Below are positions 1 to 7,865 of a DNA stretch of 20,191 nt, in pieces. Location of the stretch: NCBI GenBank assembly GCA_015068175.1, contig SVLA01000017.1:1-20191 (forward strand), in the 5' to 3' direction. Every line of letters starts with the position of its first letter. Within the stretch, counting starts at the first letter, position 1. This DNA comes from Oscillospiraceae bacterium. GTDB lineage: Bacteria > Bacillota_A > Clostridia > Oscillospirales > Oscillospiraceae. Below the pieces are notes generated by a model. The model saw only the letters and a program-made list of their open reading frames with translations. It was not told the origin of the DNA and made no database searches. The translations under genes were made by a program, and so were the position numbers.

Positions 1-1229
1 CCGTCAGCGGCGCATCCGGCGTGGAACTGTACAGCTTCGACCTGACCACCAACACCCTGAAGAGTCTGGGCACCCTGGCCGGTGTTACTGACCTGGTGGG
101 CCTGAGTCTGCTGAGCGAGGTCCAGGCTGCGGAGACTACTGCCAAAGCGCAGCGTCCCAGCGCAACCTTCAGCGTCCCTGCCTCCGACAATGCGGCAGGC
201 AAGGATGCACAGAATGATGGCGTGACGATCGCCGGCAACACCGTGAAGATCGACCTGGTGGAGGCTCAGAACGTGACCAACGGCAAGCTTGTGGTTACCT
301 TCGACCCCGGCAAGCTGACCTTCCAGAGCATCACCGGCGCCGGCACCCTGATCGCTGTCAATGACAGCATGGCTGCCGAGGGCAAGCTGATCATTGCCTA
401 TGCTGCCGGCTCCGCCATCTCCGCAGGGGATGTCCTGGCCTCTCTGGTCTTCGCCTACGAGGGCGAATATGTGACCACCCAGGTGACTATCTCCGCAGAG
501 CAGCGCAACGAGCTGGATTCTGTTACCGAGGATGCCACCGTTGTGGTGATTGACAATTACGTTCCTTCCGCGGACAATACCCTGAAGGATCTGTCCGTTG
601 AAGAAGGCACCCTGACGCCTGCCTTTGATTCCAATGTGACCGAGTACACGGTGCAGGTTCCCTACGAAGTAGAGAAGCTGACCGTCCTGGCTACCTTGAA
701 TGATGAGCGCGCCGCCGTTGTCATCAGCGACACTGCGCTGACGGATGTGGGCACGGTTGTGATCACCGTTACCGTCACCGCCGAAAATGGCGACGTGAAG
801 GTCTACACCATTACCGCTACCCGGAATGCATGCACCCATCAGCATACCGAGATCATCCCGGGCAAGGCACCGACCTGCACCGAGACCGGCCTGACCGAGG
901 GCAAGAAGTGTACCGTCTGCGGCGAGACCCTGGTTGCTCAGGAAGTCTTGCCTGCCAACGGCCACACCGAGGAGACCATCCCGGGCAAGGCACCGACCTG
1001 CACCGAGACCGGCCTGACCGAGGGCAAGAAGTGTACCGTCTGCGGCGAGACCCTGGTTGCCCAGGATGAGATCCCTGCGACCGAGCATTACTTCGAACAC
1101 GGCTTCTGTGTTGATTGCGGCGCCCCCGGCGGCAGCCCCACCACCGGCGACCCCATGGTTGCGGTCCTGTGCGCTGTTGTTTTCAGCGGCCTGGGCATGG
1201 CCCTGGTGATCCGCAAGAAGAAGGATTGA
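1..1229 (+). CDS. Surface protein, C-terminal part (cohesin-like, cadherin-like, CxxC repeats, sorting-type tail)
   Basis: The reading frame is open from base 3 with no credible start, so the N-terminus lies outside the window. A beta-rich segment at about 150-560 has the look of a cohesin-type domain (alternating hydrophobic strands, VTFDPGKLTFQSI). At about 571-830 is a cadherin-like beta-sandwich of the TLKDLSVEEGTLTPAFDS type. Two 41-residue repeats follow, each with PTCTETGLTEGKKCTVCGE, and then a short Cys-containing segment. The end is SPTTGD, a hydrophobic helix and RKKKD, which resembles a variant sortase signal or a membrane anchor. The protein is probably displayed on the cell wall for adhesion or binding. 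No enzymatic domain is visible. A dockerin partner is not shown, so a cellulosome-like role would be speculation. Confidence 0.8.
   Translation, partial: VSGASGVELYSFDLTTNTLKSLGTLAGVTDLVGLSLLSEVQAAETTAKAQRPSATFSVPASDNAAGKDAQNDGVTIAGNTVKIDLVEAQNVTNGKLVVTFDPGKLTFQSITGAGTLIAVNDSMAAEGKLIIAYAAGSAISAGDVLASLVFAYEGEYVTTQVTISAEQRNELDSVTEDATVVVIDNYVPSADNTLKDLSVEEGTLTPAFDSNVTEYTVQVPYEVEKLTVLATLNDERAAVVISDTALTDVGTVVITVTVTAENGDVKVYTITATRNACTHQHTEIIPGKAPTCTETGLTEGKKCTVCGETLVAQEVLPANGHTEETIPGKAPTCTETGLTEGKKCTVCGETLVAQDEIPATEHYFEHGFCVDCGAPGGSPTTGDPMVAVLCAVVFSGLGMALVIRKKKD
854..1060 (+). repeat. Two-copy direct repeat inside the surface-protein gene
   Basis: Bases 854-937 and 977-1060 are identical (84 bp) with a 123-bp period, exactly 41 codons. 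Each unit encodes a PGKAPTCTETGLTEGKKCTVCGETL module with three cysteines including a CxxC pair. The identity at silent positions points to recent duplication or gene conversion. Confidence 0.9.
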
Positions 1230-1247
1230 TCCCCTAAATGTTAAAAG

Positions 1248-1280
1248 GCCTCCAAAGGGTTGATCCCTTTGGAGGCTTTT
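1248..1280 (+). terminator. Intrinsic terminator after the surface-protein gene
   Basis: A perfect 12-bp stem GCCTCCAAAGGG (1248-1259) / CCCTTTGGAGGC (1265-1276) with a 5-base loop is followed by TTTT. It is flanked upstream by AAAA, so it could also act on the opposite strand. Confidence 0.9.
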
Positions 1281-1296
1281 GCTGTCTATGTGCGGC

Positions 1297-1325
1297 TTGC
1301 TTATTATTCCAAAATCTGCTATGAT
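1297..1325 (+). promoter_or_regulatory. Sigma-A-like promoter for the cyclase/SGNH pair
   Basis: TTGCTT (1297-1302), a 17-base spacer and TATGAT (1320-1325) lie about 40 bases before the first start codon and directly after the preceding terminator. Confidence 0.6.
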
Positions 1326-1366
1326 GAAGAAAAAGGCCCGGAAGGGCGGGATGCAGAGGTTTTGCC

Positions 1367-1963
1367 ATGGATGCTGTGAAAATATACGATATTTCCCAGG
1401 AGGTCTTTTCCTGCGCGGTGTATCCCGGGGATCCGAAGCCGGAAAAGCAGGTCCTGCGGTCGACGGACCGGGGGGACATCTATAACCTTACGGCTTTTTC
1501 CATGTGCGCCCACAACGGTACCCATGTGGATGCGCCGTTCCATTTTCTGCCGGAGGGAGCCGCTGTGGACCGGATGGACCTGGAGCTCTTTGTGGGGACG
1601 TGCTATGTGGCCCGGCATACCGGTGATATCGGGGCCGCCGATGCCCGGAAGATCCTGGAAAAAGCGGCGGGCGCCAAGCGGCTCCTGCTGGCGGGAGACC
1701 TGACGGTCACCGCGGACGCTGCGGCGGTTTTAGCCGCGTCGGATATTTGCCTTTTGGGCAACGAAGGGCAGGCCGTGGGCCCGGCTGATGGGCCGATGGA
1801 GGTCCACCTGATCCTGCTGGGCAGGGGTATCGCCCTGTTGGAGGGGATCGTGCTGAAGGATGTCCCGGAAGGTTCTTATTTCCTCAGCGCGGCGCCGCTG
1901 AATTTGGCCGGAGCCGAAGGTGCGCCCTGCCGGGCTTACCTGATGGCGTGGCCCGGGATATGA
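1367..1963 (+). CDS. Cyclase family protein (kynurenine formamidase-like metal hydrolase)
   Basis: This 198-residue protein matches the cyclase/KynB fold family. These are small metal-dependent hydrolases that open N-formylkynurenine or related amides and lactones. The diagnostic motif is present as H49-N-GTH53-x-D55-x-P-x-H59, with the usual YPGDP at residues 19-23 and an LEGI segment near the C-terminus. The length is close to the roughly 205 residues of KynB proteins. The start ATG has an AGAGG-type site just upstream. It is followed 23 bases later by an SGNH hydrolase, with which it likely shares a transcript. No tryptophan catabolism genes are nearby, so the true substrate is unknown and 'kynurenine formamidase' should be read as a family name only. 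Confidence 0.8.
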   Translation: MDAVKIYDISQEVFSCAVYPGDPKPEKQVLRSTDRGDIYNLTAFSMCAHNGTHVDAPFHFLPEGAAVDRMDLELFVGTCYVARHTGDIGAADARKILEKAAGAKRLLLAGDLTVTADAAAVLAASDICLLGNEGQAVGPADGPMEVHLILLGRGIALLEGIVLKDVPEGSYFLSAAPLNLAGAEGAPCRAYLMAWPGI

Positions 1964-1986
1964 TCATGTGGAAAAGAGGTGCCGGG

Positions 1987-2625
1987 ATGGCAGAATATGC
2001 AGGCAAATTTTTCTCCGTTCTGGGGGACTCGGTCAGCACCCTGGCAGGGTATCATCCGCCGGAGTGCGGCGTGTTTTACGACTGGCAAGTGAAGCGCCGG
2101 GCCGGGATCCGGGGACCAGAGGATACCTGGTGGGGCCGGGTGCTGGAGACTCTGGGAGGACAACTCCTGGTTAACCATTCCTGGTCCGGCAGTACGGTGT
2201 GCCGTTTGCCGGGGTGCGAGATCCAATCCTACGGCTGCAGCGATGGCCGTACGGGGGCCCTGGGAGCGGAGGGGCGGACACCGGACGTGGTGATGGTCTT
2301 TATGGGCATCAACGATCTGGGTTACAGCCTGGACCCGGAAGCCTTTTTTGCGGATTACTGTCGAATGCTGCAGAAAATTCGGCGCAATTATCCCCAAGCG
2401 GCGGTCTGGTGCCTGACTTTGCCGAACCTTTCCGGCCTCGGGGCGCGGGCGGCGGTCTATAACCGGGCCATCCGGGCCGCGGCGGAGCAAAACGGCTGCC
2501 GGCGCATCGAGCTTTTCTGTGAGGATGCCCCCTGCGAAACCATGGATGGCTACCACCCCACAGCCGGGGGTATGGAGACCATTGGACGCCTGGTGCTGGA
2601 AGGATTGGCAGAAGGAGTCGGCTGA
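1987..2625 (+). CDS. SGNH/GDSL-family hydrolase
   Basis: The protein carries the blocks of SGNH esterases and acyl hydrolases: block I LGDS with the nucleophile S15, block III GxND as GIND with N109, and block V D187-G-Y-H190 for the catalytic Asp/His pair. No signal peptide or membrane segment is seen, so it is probably cytoplasmic. The family cleaves acyl esters of lipids, sugars or small molecules and the sequence does not narrow this down. An in-frame ATG at 1948 overlaps the preceding gene, but the ATG at 1987 is preferred because AAAGAGGT at 1972-1979 sits 7 bases before it. It probably forms an operon with the cyclase-family gene upstream, and it faces the kinase gene tail-to-tail 15 bases away. 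Confidence 0.8.
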   Translation: MAEYAGKFFSVLGDSVSTLAGYHPPECGVFYDWQVKRRAGIRGPEDTWWGRVLETLGGQLLVNHSWSGSTVCRLPGCEIQSYGCSDGRTGALGAEGRTPDVVMVFMGINDLGYSLDPEAFFADYCRMLQKIRRNYPQAAVWCLTLPNLSGLGARAAVYNRAIRAAAEQNGCRRIELFCEDAPCETMDGYHPTAGGMETIGRLVLEGLAEGVG

Positions 2626-2640
2626 ACCGGGATTTGGGGA

Positions 2641-2668
2641 TCAAAACACCAGATCGCAGGTGTTTTGA
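2641..2668. terminator. Hairpin at the convergent gene junction (weak terminator candidate)
   Basis: TCAAAACACC (2641-2650) pairs perfectly with GGTGTTTTGA (2659-2668) over an 8-base loop. It overlaps the last codons and stop of the minus-strand kinase gene. Neither side has a clear T-run, so it may be an inefficient bidirectional terminator. Confidence 0.4.
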
Positions 2669-3189
2669 ATTTGAAATCCGTGGAAATATTGCTGTTCCAT
2701 GGGGATCCATTCCTCGAAAAAGCGCCGGTGCAAAAAGGACGGGCGCTTCAGGATCCGCCGGCGCTGCATTTCCGGGGACACGGTGAGGAAAATCTTCAGA
2801 TCGTAGGGATCCCCGAAATAGGGGTGGTTGCTGTAGGTGCCTTCGATGACGGACAGCTTTTTAGGGGTGACTTCTACCGGCGGCTCCAGGATGAAGGCGG
2901 CGCAATTGAAAGGGCGGTAAGAAAAGGGGAGACCCGTTTTCAGCGGGATCAGCACCTCTTCGCGGAACCGCTCATAATCCACGTTGCCCCCGGTTTCTGC
3001 AAAGCGTTCGGGGGTGCGCTGGTGGGGGCGGAGGAAAAAGTCGTCCATGTGGAACACGTTGCAATCGTACACGGCCTGCAGCCGGGCGGCCAGGGTGGTC
3101 TTGCCGGAGGCGCAGGGGCCGTCGATCCCCAGGATCACCGGGCCCGGGTGTTCCAATAGCGCGTCGATCCGCTGTTTCAGTTGCTCCAT
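2641..3189 (-). CDS. Uridine kinase-like P-loop nucleoside/sugar kinase
   Basis: This 182-residue protein begins with a nucleotide-binding P-loop, GIDGPCASGKTT (residues 21-32). It continues with HMDDFF (47-52), the acidic substrate/metal motif seen in uridine kinase and phosphoribulokinase-like enzymes, then RTPER, GNVDYERF and an IEGTYSNHP segment typical of small Firmicutes uridine-kinase-like proteins. It should phosphorylate a nucleoside or similar small hydroxyl substrate with ATP or GTP in the cytoplasm. The start at 3189 is chosen because a GGGGG site precedes it; the frame remains open upstream to 3264 but that would run through the promoter. It is divergent from the ABC transporter operon and convergent with the SGNH gene. 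The exact substrate is not evident. Confidence 0.75.
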   Translation of the reverse strand: MEQLKQRIDALLEHPGPVILGIDGPCASGKTTLAARLQAVYDCNVFHMDDFFLRPHQRTPERFAETGGNVDYERFREEVLIPLKTGLPFSYRPFNCAAFILEPPVEVTPKKLSVIEGTYSNHPYFGDPYDLKIFLTVSPEMQRRRILKRPSFLHRRFFEEWIPMEQQYFHGFQIQNTCDLVF

Positions 3190-3210
3190 GATATTACCCC
3201 CTTTTTTGCC

Positions 3211-3239
3211 ATTGTAGTATAAATTGGCCCCGATCTCAA
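3211..3239 (-). promoter_or_regulatory. Promoter for the minus-strand kinase gene
   Basis: Read on the minus strand: TTGAGA (3239-3234), 17 bases, TACAAT (3216-3211). This leaves a leader of about 15 bases containing the GGGGG ribosome binding site. The -35 box overlaps the inverted repeat at 3221-3270. Confidence 0.55.
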
Positions 3240-3270
3240 CCCCCACGGGGGGATCGGGGCACAAATTTTT
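3221..3270 (+). terminator. Terminator-like inverted repeat in the divergent intergenic region
   Basis: GCCCCGATC (3227-3235) pairs with GATCGGGGC (3252-3260) across 16 bases. Imperfect AAATTG/CAAATTT pairing extends the stem, and TTTTT follows at 3266-3270. On the plus strand this looks like an intrinsic terminator with no sense gene before it. It could stop antisense transcripts running through the kinase gene, or be an operator. Confidence 0.45.
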
Positions 3271-3295
3271 GTCGGAAAATATCCCCCCACCCGGC

Positions 3296-3324
3296 TTGCG
3301 GGCGGCAGGGAGACCTGCTAAAAT
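3296..3324 (+). promoter_or_regulatory. Promoter for the ABC transporter operon
   Basis: TTGCGG (3296-3301), a 17-base spacer and TAAAAT (3319-3324) lie 32 bases before the lipoprotein start codon. Confidence 0.55.
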
Positions 3325-3356
3325 GACCCCGGAAATCCAATTGGAGGGGTACAGAA

Positions 3357-4889
3357 ATGAAGAAAATAGTGGCGCTGCTGTTGACGGCAGTAATGATGTT
3401 GAGTTTGGTGGCCTGCGGTGAGCCGCAGGAGCAGGGTTCCACCCTGGTGTACGGTTCCGGAGACTATGACTCCATCAACCCCATCATGAATGAGCATTGC
3501 GAGATCAAGCACCTGCTGTTTGACTCCCTGGTGAAGCTGGATCAGAACGGACAGCCCGTGGCCAGCCTGGCCAAAAGCTGGAGTTATGACGAAGAGACCA
3601 TGACTTACACCTTCCAGCTTCGGGACGATGTGCGGTGGCACGATGGCGAGAAGTTTACGGCGGAGGATGTAAAGTTTACCATCGAAGCCATCATGGATCC
3701 GGAAAACGGTTCCGAAAATTATCCAAACTACATCGAAGTGGCTCAGATCCGGGTCCTTTCCGACACGGAGGTGGCCTTCGTACTCTCCGAACCCAATTTT
3801 GCCTTCCTGGACTACATGACCATGTCCATTTTGCCGGAACATCTGCTCCGGGGCGAGGATCTGTGGGAATCCGATTATTTCAAAAATCCCGTGGGCACGG
3901 GACCCTATAAGCTGGAAAGCTGGGATGTGGGCCAGGCCATCACCATGGTCAAAAACGAAGATTATTTTGCCGGTGCCGCCAAGATCGACACCATCATTTT
4001 CAAGATCGTCACCGATGACAGCGCCAAGGCGCTGCAGTTGATGGAAGGGACCCTGGATCTGGCCCAGGTCACCCCCAAGGATGCCCGGAATTTCAAGAAT
4101 TCCAAGGATCTGACCGTCTATGACATGGCCACGGCGGACTACCGGGGCATTCTGTACAATTTCTGGAATGAATACTGGCAGGTCAACGGCGACCTGATCC
4201 CTGCCATCAGCTATTGCATCGACCGGCAGGCCATGGTGGATGCGGTGCTGCTGGGCGAAGGGTTTGTGGCCTACAGTCCCATCCAGTTGAACGAGTACAA
4301 TTACGAAGGGGCAGAGCGTTACACCTATGACCTGGCCAAGGCCGAGGCGGCCTTCCTGGCAGCCGGCTGCGAAAAGGACGAGGAAGGCTACTGGTGCCGC
4401 AACGGTCAGCGGATCTCCTTTACCATCAACGCCACCCCCGGCGATCAGGTCCGCATCGATATGGCGCAGATCGCCGCCCAGCAGCTTCAGGAAGCGGGTC
4501 TGGATGTGAAGGCTCATGTTCCCGCCGAGGGCATCGACTGGGGCGGCCAGGAATGCTGCATCATCGGCTGGGGTTCCCCCTATGATGCGGACGACCACAC
4601 CTACAAGGTCTTCGGTACGGATGCCGGCGCCAATTACTCCGGCTATTCCAATGCCGAGGTGGACCGGTGGCTGAAGCTGGCCCGGCAGACCAACGATCCG
4701 GAAGAGCGGGCGGAGTATTACAAGCAGTTCCAGATCGCCATGGCCGCGGCCCCGGCGTACACCTACTTCTGCTATATCGATGCCATGTTCGTCGCGGACA
4801 GCAATATCAAGGGCATTGATGCTTCCACAGTTCTGGGGCACCACGGCGTGGGCATTTTCTGGAACATTACCCAGTGGACCATCGAGTAA
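3357..4889 (+). CDS. ABC importer substrate-binding lipoprotein, family 5 (peptide/nickel type)
   Basis: This 510-residue extracytoplasmic binding protein starts with a lipoprotein signal: MKK, a hydrophobic stretch and the lipobox LVAC with the lipidated Cys20. The family-5 signature is clear, with W94-H95-DGEKFTAEDVKFTIEAI followed by GTGPYKL, and the C-terminal half has the usual YSNAEVDRWL segment. Its role is to capture a ligand outside the membrane and deliver it to the permease pair encoded downstream. Family members bind di- or oligopeptides, nickel chelates, heme or glutathione, and the sequence does not decide between these. The ribosome binding site is GGAGGGG. It is the first gene of the operon and is separated from the ATPase genes by a strong hairpin, consistent with higher expression of the binding protein. 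Confidence 0.9.
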   Translation: MKKIVALLLTAVMMLSLVACGEPQEQGSTLVYGSGDYDSINPIMNEHCEIKHLLFDSLVKLDQNGQPVASLAKSWSYDEETMTYTFQLRDDVRWHDGEKFTAEDVKFTIEAIMDPENGSENYPNYIEVAQIRVLSDTEVAFVLSEPNFAFLDYMTMSILPEHLLRGEDLWESDYFKNPVGTGPYKLESWDVGQAITMVKNEDYFAGAAKIDTIIFKIVTDDSAKALQLMEGTLDLAQVTPKDARNFKNSKDLTVYDMATADYRGILYNFWNEYWQVNGDLIPAISYCIDRQAMVDAVLLGEGFVAYSPIQLNEYNYEGAERYTYDLAKAEAAFLAAGCEKDEEGYWCRNGQRISFTINATPGDQVRIDMAQIAAQQLQEAGLDVKAHVPAEGIDWGGQECCIIGWGSPYDADDHTYKVFGTDAGANYSGYSNAEVDRWLKLARQTNDPEERAEYYKQFQIAMAAAPAYTYFCYIDAMFVADSNIKGIDASTVLGHHGVGIFWNITQWTIE

Positions 4890-4902
4890 TAAAGCGTACC
4901 AT

Positions 4903-4929
4903 ATAAGGGGCTGGAGTCCAGCCCCTTAT
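4903..4929 (+). other. Intra-operon hairpin between binding-protein and ATPase genes
   Basis: ATAAGGGGCTGG (4903-4914) pairs perfectly with CCAGCCCCTTAT (4918-4929) around a 3-base loop. No T-run follows. It is probably a partial terminator or a 3'-end stabiliser that lets the binding protein be made in excess over the membrane components. Confidence 0.7.
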
Positions 4930-4958
4930 TCGCCATTTTCAAAGACAGGAAGAAAGCC

Positions 4959-5972
4959 ATGGAAGAACTTCTGAAAATTGAACATTTATCCGTGGGTATC
5001 CATTCGCCGGCAGGAACGGTCCGGGCGGTCCGGGATGTGAGCCTGACATTGAACCCCGGAGAGGTGCTGGCCATCGTGGGGGAATCGGGCTGCGGCAAGA
5101 GCATGCTGTGCCGGTCCATCATGAAGCTCCTGCCCAGGTCCGCGAAGATCGAAGGGGGCCGCATCATCGCCAACGGCGTGGACATCACCGATTATTCCGA
5201 GCGGGCCATGGGCAAACTCCGGGGCAAGCTGTTTTCCTTTGTGTTCCAGGACCCCATGACTGCCCTGAACCCCACCATTCCCATCGGCCGGCAGATCGCG
5301 GAGGCTGTTTTGGTCCATGAACCCAAGCTGTCCAAAGGGGAAGTTTACAGCCGGGTCATCGGCCTGATGGAGCTGGTGGGCATTCGGCAGCCCCACCAAC
5401 GGTATAAGCTGTATCCTTACAATTTTTCCGGCGGTATGCGCCAGCGGAGCGTTATGGCCATTGCCCTGGCGTCCAATCCCAGGATCCTCCTGGCGGATGA
5501 ACCCACCACCGCCCTGGATGTGACCATCCAGGCCCAGATCCTGGATCTGCTGAAGGAAATTCAGGAAAAATTGGGGACCGCCACGATCCTGGTATCCCAC
5601 GACCTGGGTGTGGTGGCCCGGGCCGCCGACCGGGTGGCCATTATGTATGCGGGCAAGATCGTGGAGATCGGCACCGCCCGGGAGATCTATCACGATCCCC
5701 GCCATCCTTACACCTGGGCCCTGCTTCGGTCCTTGCCGGCCCTGAACAAGGGGAAGGCGGAACTGAAGACCATCCCCGGCATGCCCCCGTCCCTGATCGA
5801 TCCGCCGGTGGGCGATGCCTTCGCCTGCCGGAACGAGTATGCCCTGGAGATCGACTACCATCAGGAGCCGCCCATGTTCCAGATCTCACCCACCCATTTT
5901 GCGGCGACCTGGCTCCTGGATCCCAGAGCGCCGAAGGTGGATGCACCCATGGGAGGGAATGCCTATGTCTGA
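4959..5972 (+). CDS. Peptide/nickel-type ABC transporter ATP-binding protein (DppD/OppD-like)
   Basis: This 337-residue ATPase has Walker A GESGCGKS (41-48), signature FSGGMRQR (156-163), Walker B ADEP with D180-E181 and the switch His214. A C-terminal extension of the Opp/Dpp type carries PGMPPSL. It pairs with the next ATPase to energise the two permeases on the cytoplasmic face. In many relatives the extension holds four cysteines that bind an iron-sulfur cluster; here the aligned positions are replaced ([10 protein letters not shown] and HFAATW), leaving one displaced Cys. It ends 8 bases inside the next gene, indicating coupled translation. Confidence 0.9.
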   Translation: MEELLKIEHLSVGIHSPAGTVRAVRDVSLTLNPGEVLAIVGESGCGKSMLCRSIMKLLPRSAKIEGGRIIANGVDITDYSERAMGKLRGKLFSFVFQDPMTALNPTIPIGRQIAEAVLVHEPKLSKGEVYSRVIGLMELVGIRQPHQRYKLYPYNFSGGMRQRSVMAIALASNPRILLADEPTTALDVTIQAQILDLLKEIQEKLGTATILVSHDLGVVARAADRVAIMYAGKIVEIGTAREIYHDPRHPYTWALLRSLPALNKGKAELKTIPGMPPSLIDPPVGDAFACRNEYALEIDYHQEPPMFQISPTHFAATWLLDPRAPKVDAPMGGNAYV

Positions 5973-6864
5973 GATCTTACTGGATATCCGGCATTTGACC
6001 CATGTGTTCAAACTGAGCAAACAGGTTTCCGTCAAAGCGGTGGACGATGTGTCCTTCCAAATGCGCCGGGGAGAGATCTTCGGCCTGGTGGGCGAATCCG
6101 GCTCCGGCAAATCCACCGTGGCCCGGTGCATTATGAACGTCTATCGCCCCGCCGCCGGGGAGATCCTCTACAAGGGGGTCAATGTCTGCGACCGGAAGCA
6201 GTTTGTAAAACACCGCAAAATGCTGGAATCGCAGCGGCAGATCATTTTCCAGGACTCCACCTCCAGCCTGGACCAGCGGATGAAGGTGGCGGATATCGTG
6301 GCGGAGCCCATGGCCATCCATCGGGTAAAGCCGCCCCGGGGGACCTTGCGTGCGGAGGCGGAATTTCAACTGAAATATGTGGGCATGGATGCCGTTTATC
6401 TGGATCAATATCCTGGGGAGCTGTCCGGCGGCCAGCGCCAGCGGGTGGCCATTGCCCGGGCGCTGTCCATGGAGCCGGAACTGCTGGTGGCGGATGAACC
6501 CATTGCATCTCTGGATGTGTCCATCCAGGCTCAGATCGTCAATCTTCTGCGGCATTGCAACCGGGAACACGGCTGTTCCATCCTCTTCATTGCCCATGAC
6601 CTTTCCATGGTGGAGTATCTCTGCGACCGGGTGGGGGTCATGTATCGGGGCAAGCTGGTGGAACTGGCTCCTGTGGCGGAACTTTATGCCGATCCCCGGC
6701 ATCCGTATACCAGGGCATTACTGTCCGCCATTCCCGTGCCGGATCCCGTTTTGGAGCGTCAGCGCCGGCGGCTGGATCTGGATGAGGATACCTTTGACCT
6801 GGAGGGCGTGCTGACCGAGGTGACCCCCGGCCATTTCGTCCTGGGAAAGGAGGGGGCGGTATGA
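5965..6864 (+). CDS. Peptide/nickel-type ABC transporter ATP-binding protein (DppF/OppF-like)
   Basis: This 299-residue ATPase has Walker [10 protein letters not shown] (43-51), signature LSGGQRQR (153-160), Walker B with D177-E178 and the switch His211. It is the second nucleotide-binding subunit of the importer. The start at 5965 (MSEILLDI) is preferred over upstream in-frame ATGs because GGGAGG lies just before it and it gives the normal family N-terminus. It overlaps the preceding gene by 8 bases and the following permease by 4. Its C-terminus also lacks the cysteine cluster found in many OppF proteins. Confidence 0.9.
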   Translation: MSEILLDIRHLTHVFKLSKQVSVKAVDDVSFQMRRGEIFGLVGESGSGKSTVARCIMNVYRPAAGEILYKGVNVCDRKQFVKHRKMLESQRQIIFQDSTSSLDQRMKVADIVAEPMAIHRVKPPRGTLRAEAEFQLKYVGMDAVYLDQYPGELSGGQRQRVAIARALSMEPELLVADEPIASLDVSIQAQIVNLLRHCNREHGCSILFIAHDLSMVEYLCDRVGVMYRGKLVELAPVAELYADPRHPYTRALLSAIPVPDPVLERQRRRLDLDEDTFDLEGVLTEVTPGHFVLGKEGAV

Positions 6865-7865
6865 GAAGAAACCCCTTTGTGTACTATGGCAAGAAACTGC
6901 TGGTGTTTCTGCTCAGCGTCTGGATCCTGTCGGTGGCGGTTTTCTGCATTGCCCGATGGGCCCCCGGCGATCCCCTGATGAGCTACTACGGCGAGCGGGT
7001 GGAAAAAATGAGCGTGGCCGAAAAGGAAGCCGCCCGGGAGAAACTGGGACTCAATGATCCCATCCACATCCAGTACATCCGTTGGGTGGAAAATGCGGCC
7101 CGGGGCGATTTCGGCATTTCCTTTAAGTATAAGCAGGATGTGATGACGGTCATCGGCCAGCGGATCGGCAATACCCTGGTCCTGGGGGGCATCGGCTTCA
7201 TGCTGACCTTCCTGGGGGCCTTGGGTTTGGGAGTTCTGTGCGCCTGGCATGAGGACCGATGGCCGGACCGGATCCTTTGCAAGGGCGGCACGCTGGTCTC
7301 CTGTATCCCGGAATTCTGGCTGTCCCTGGTGCTGATCCTGGTGTTTGCGGTGAGCCTCCATTGGCTGCCCAGTTCCGGGGCCTATGACGTGGGCCACAAG
7401 GAGGACCTGCTTGACCGGGTGGAGCATCTGATCCTGCCGCTGTCCGTGGTAGTTCTGCAGCATTTGTGGTACTATGCGTACATGATCCGCAACAAGCTCC
7501 TGGAAGAGACCCGGGCGGAGTATGTACTGCTGGGCCGCTCCAAGGGCCTGAGCAAAAAGGAGATCATGCTGAAGCACTGCCTGCGGAATATTATGCCGTC
7601 GTATATCAGCATGATGGCCATTTCAGTACCCCATGTGATGGGTGGCACCTACATTGTGGAGACGGTGTTCAGCTATCCCGGCATCGGCGCGCTGTCCTAC
7701 GAAAGCGCCCGTTACCATGATTACAATCTGCTGATGGTCCTTTGCATGATGACCGGCATCCTGGTGATCCTTTGCAATATGATCGGCGGCGTGATCAACG
7801 AGCGGATCGATCCCCGGATCAGGGCCAACGAGGTGTTGGGCAGATCGGAGGTGGGCAGACAATGA
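6861..7865 (+). CDS. ABC transporter permease (DppB/OppB-like)
   Basis: This 334-residue membrane protein has an N-terminal helix at residues 12-32, the WAPGDP segment that follows it in DppB proteins, a large extracytoplasmic loop containing LGLNDP and ARGDFG, then five further helices. The cytoplasmic EAA-type loop that contacts the ATPases is near residues 220-245 (EYVLLGRSKGLSKKEI). The C-terminal VVETVFSYPGIG motif is typical of the family. It forms the translocation channel together with the next gene. Start and stop are joined to both neighbours by ATGA overlaps. Confidence 0.9.
   Translation: MRRNPFVYYGKKLLVFLLSVWILSVAVFCIARWAPGDPLMSYYGERVEKMSVAEKEAAREKLGLNDPIHIQYIRWVENAARGDFGISFKYKQDVMTVIGQRIGNTLVLGGIGFMLTFLGALGLGVLCAWHEDRWPDRILCKGGTLVSCIPEFWLSLVLILVFAVSLHWLPSSGAYDVGHKEDLLDRVEHLILPLSVVVLQHLWYYAYMIRNKLLEETRAEYVLLGRSKGLSKKEIMLKHCLRNIMPSYISMMAISVPHVMGGTYIVETVFSYPGIGALSYESARYHDYNLLMVLCMMTGILVILCNMIGGVINERIDPRIRANEVLGRSEVGRQ

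Noticed and set aside
855..1060. Repeat array resembling CRISPR or a tandem non-coding repeat
   Set aside because: Only two copies, in frame, coding for a protein module inside a larger gene.
1948..1986. Upstream start for the SGNH hydrolase overlapping the cyclase gene
   Set aside because: No ribosome binding site, and the extra 13 residues do not belong to the family; 1987 has a good site.
3318..4844. A 508-codon minus-strand frame opposite the binding-protein gene
   Set aside because: Shadow frame of the same kind; the plus strand has the lipobox and family-5 signature.
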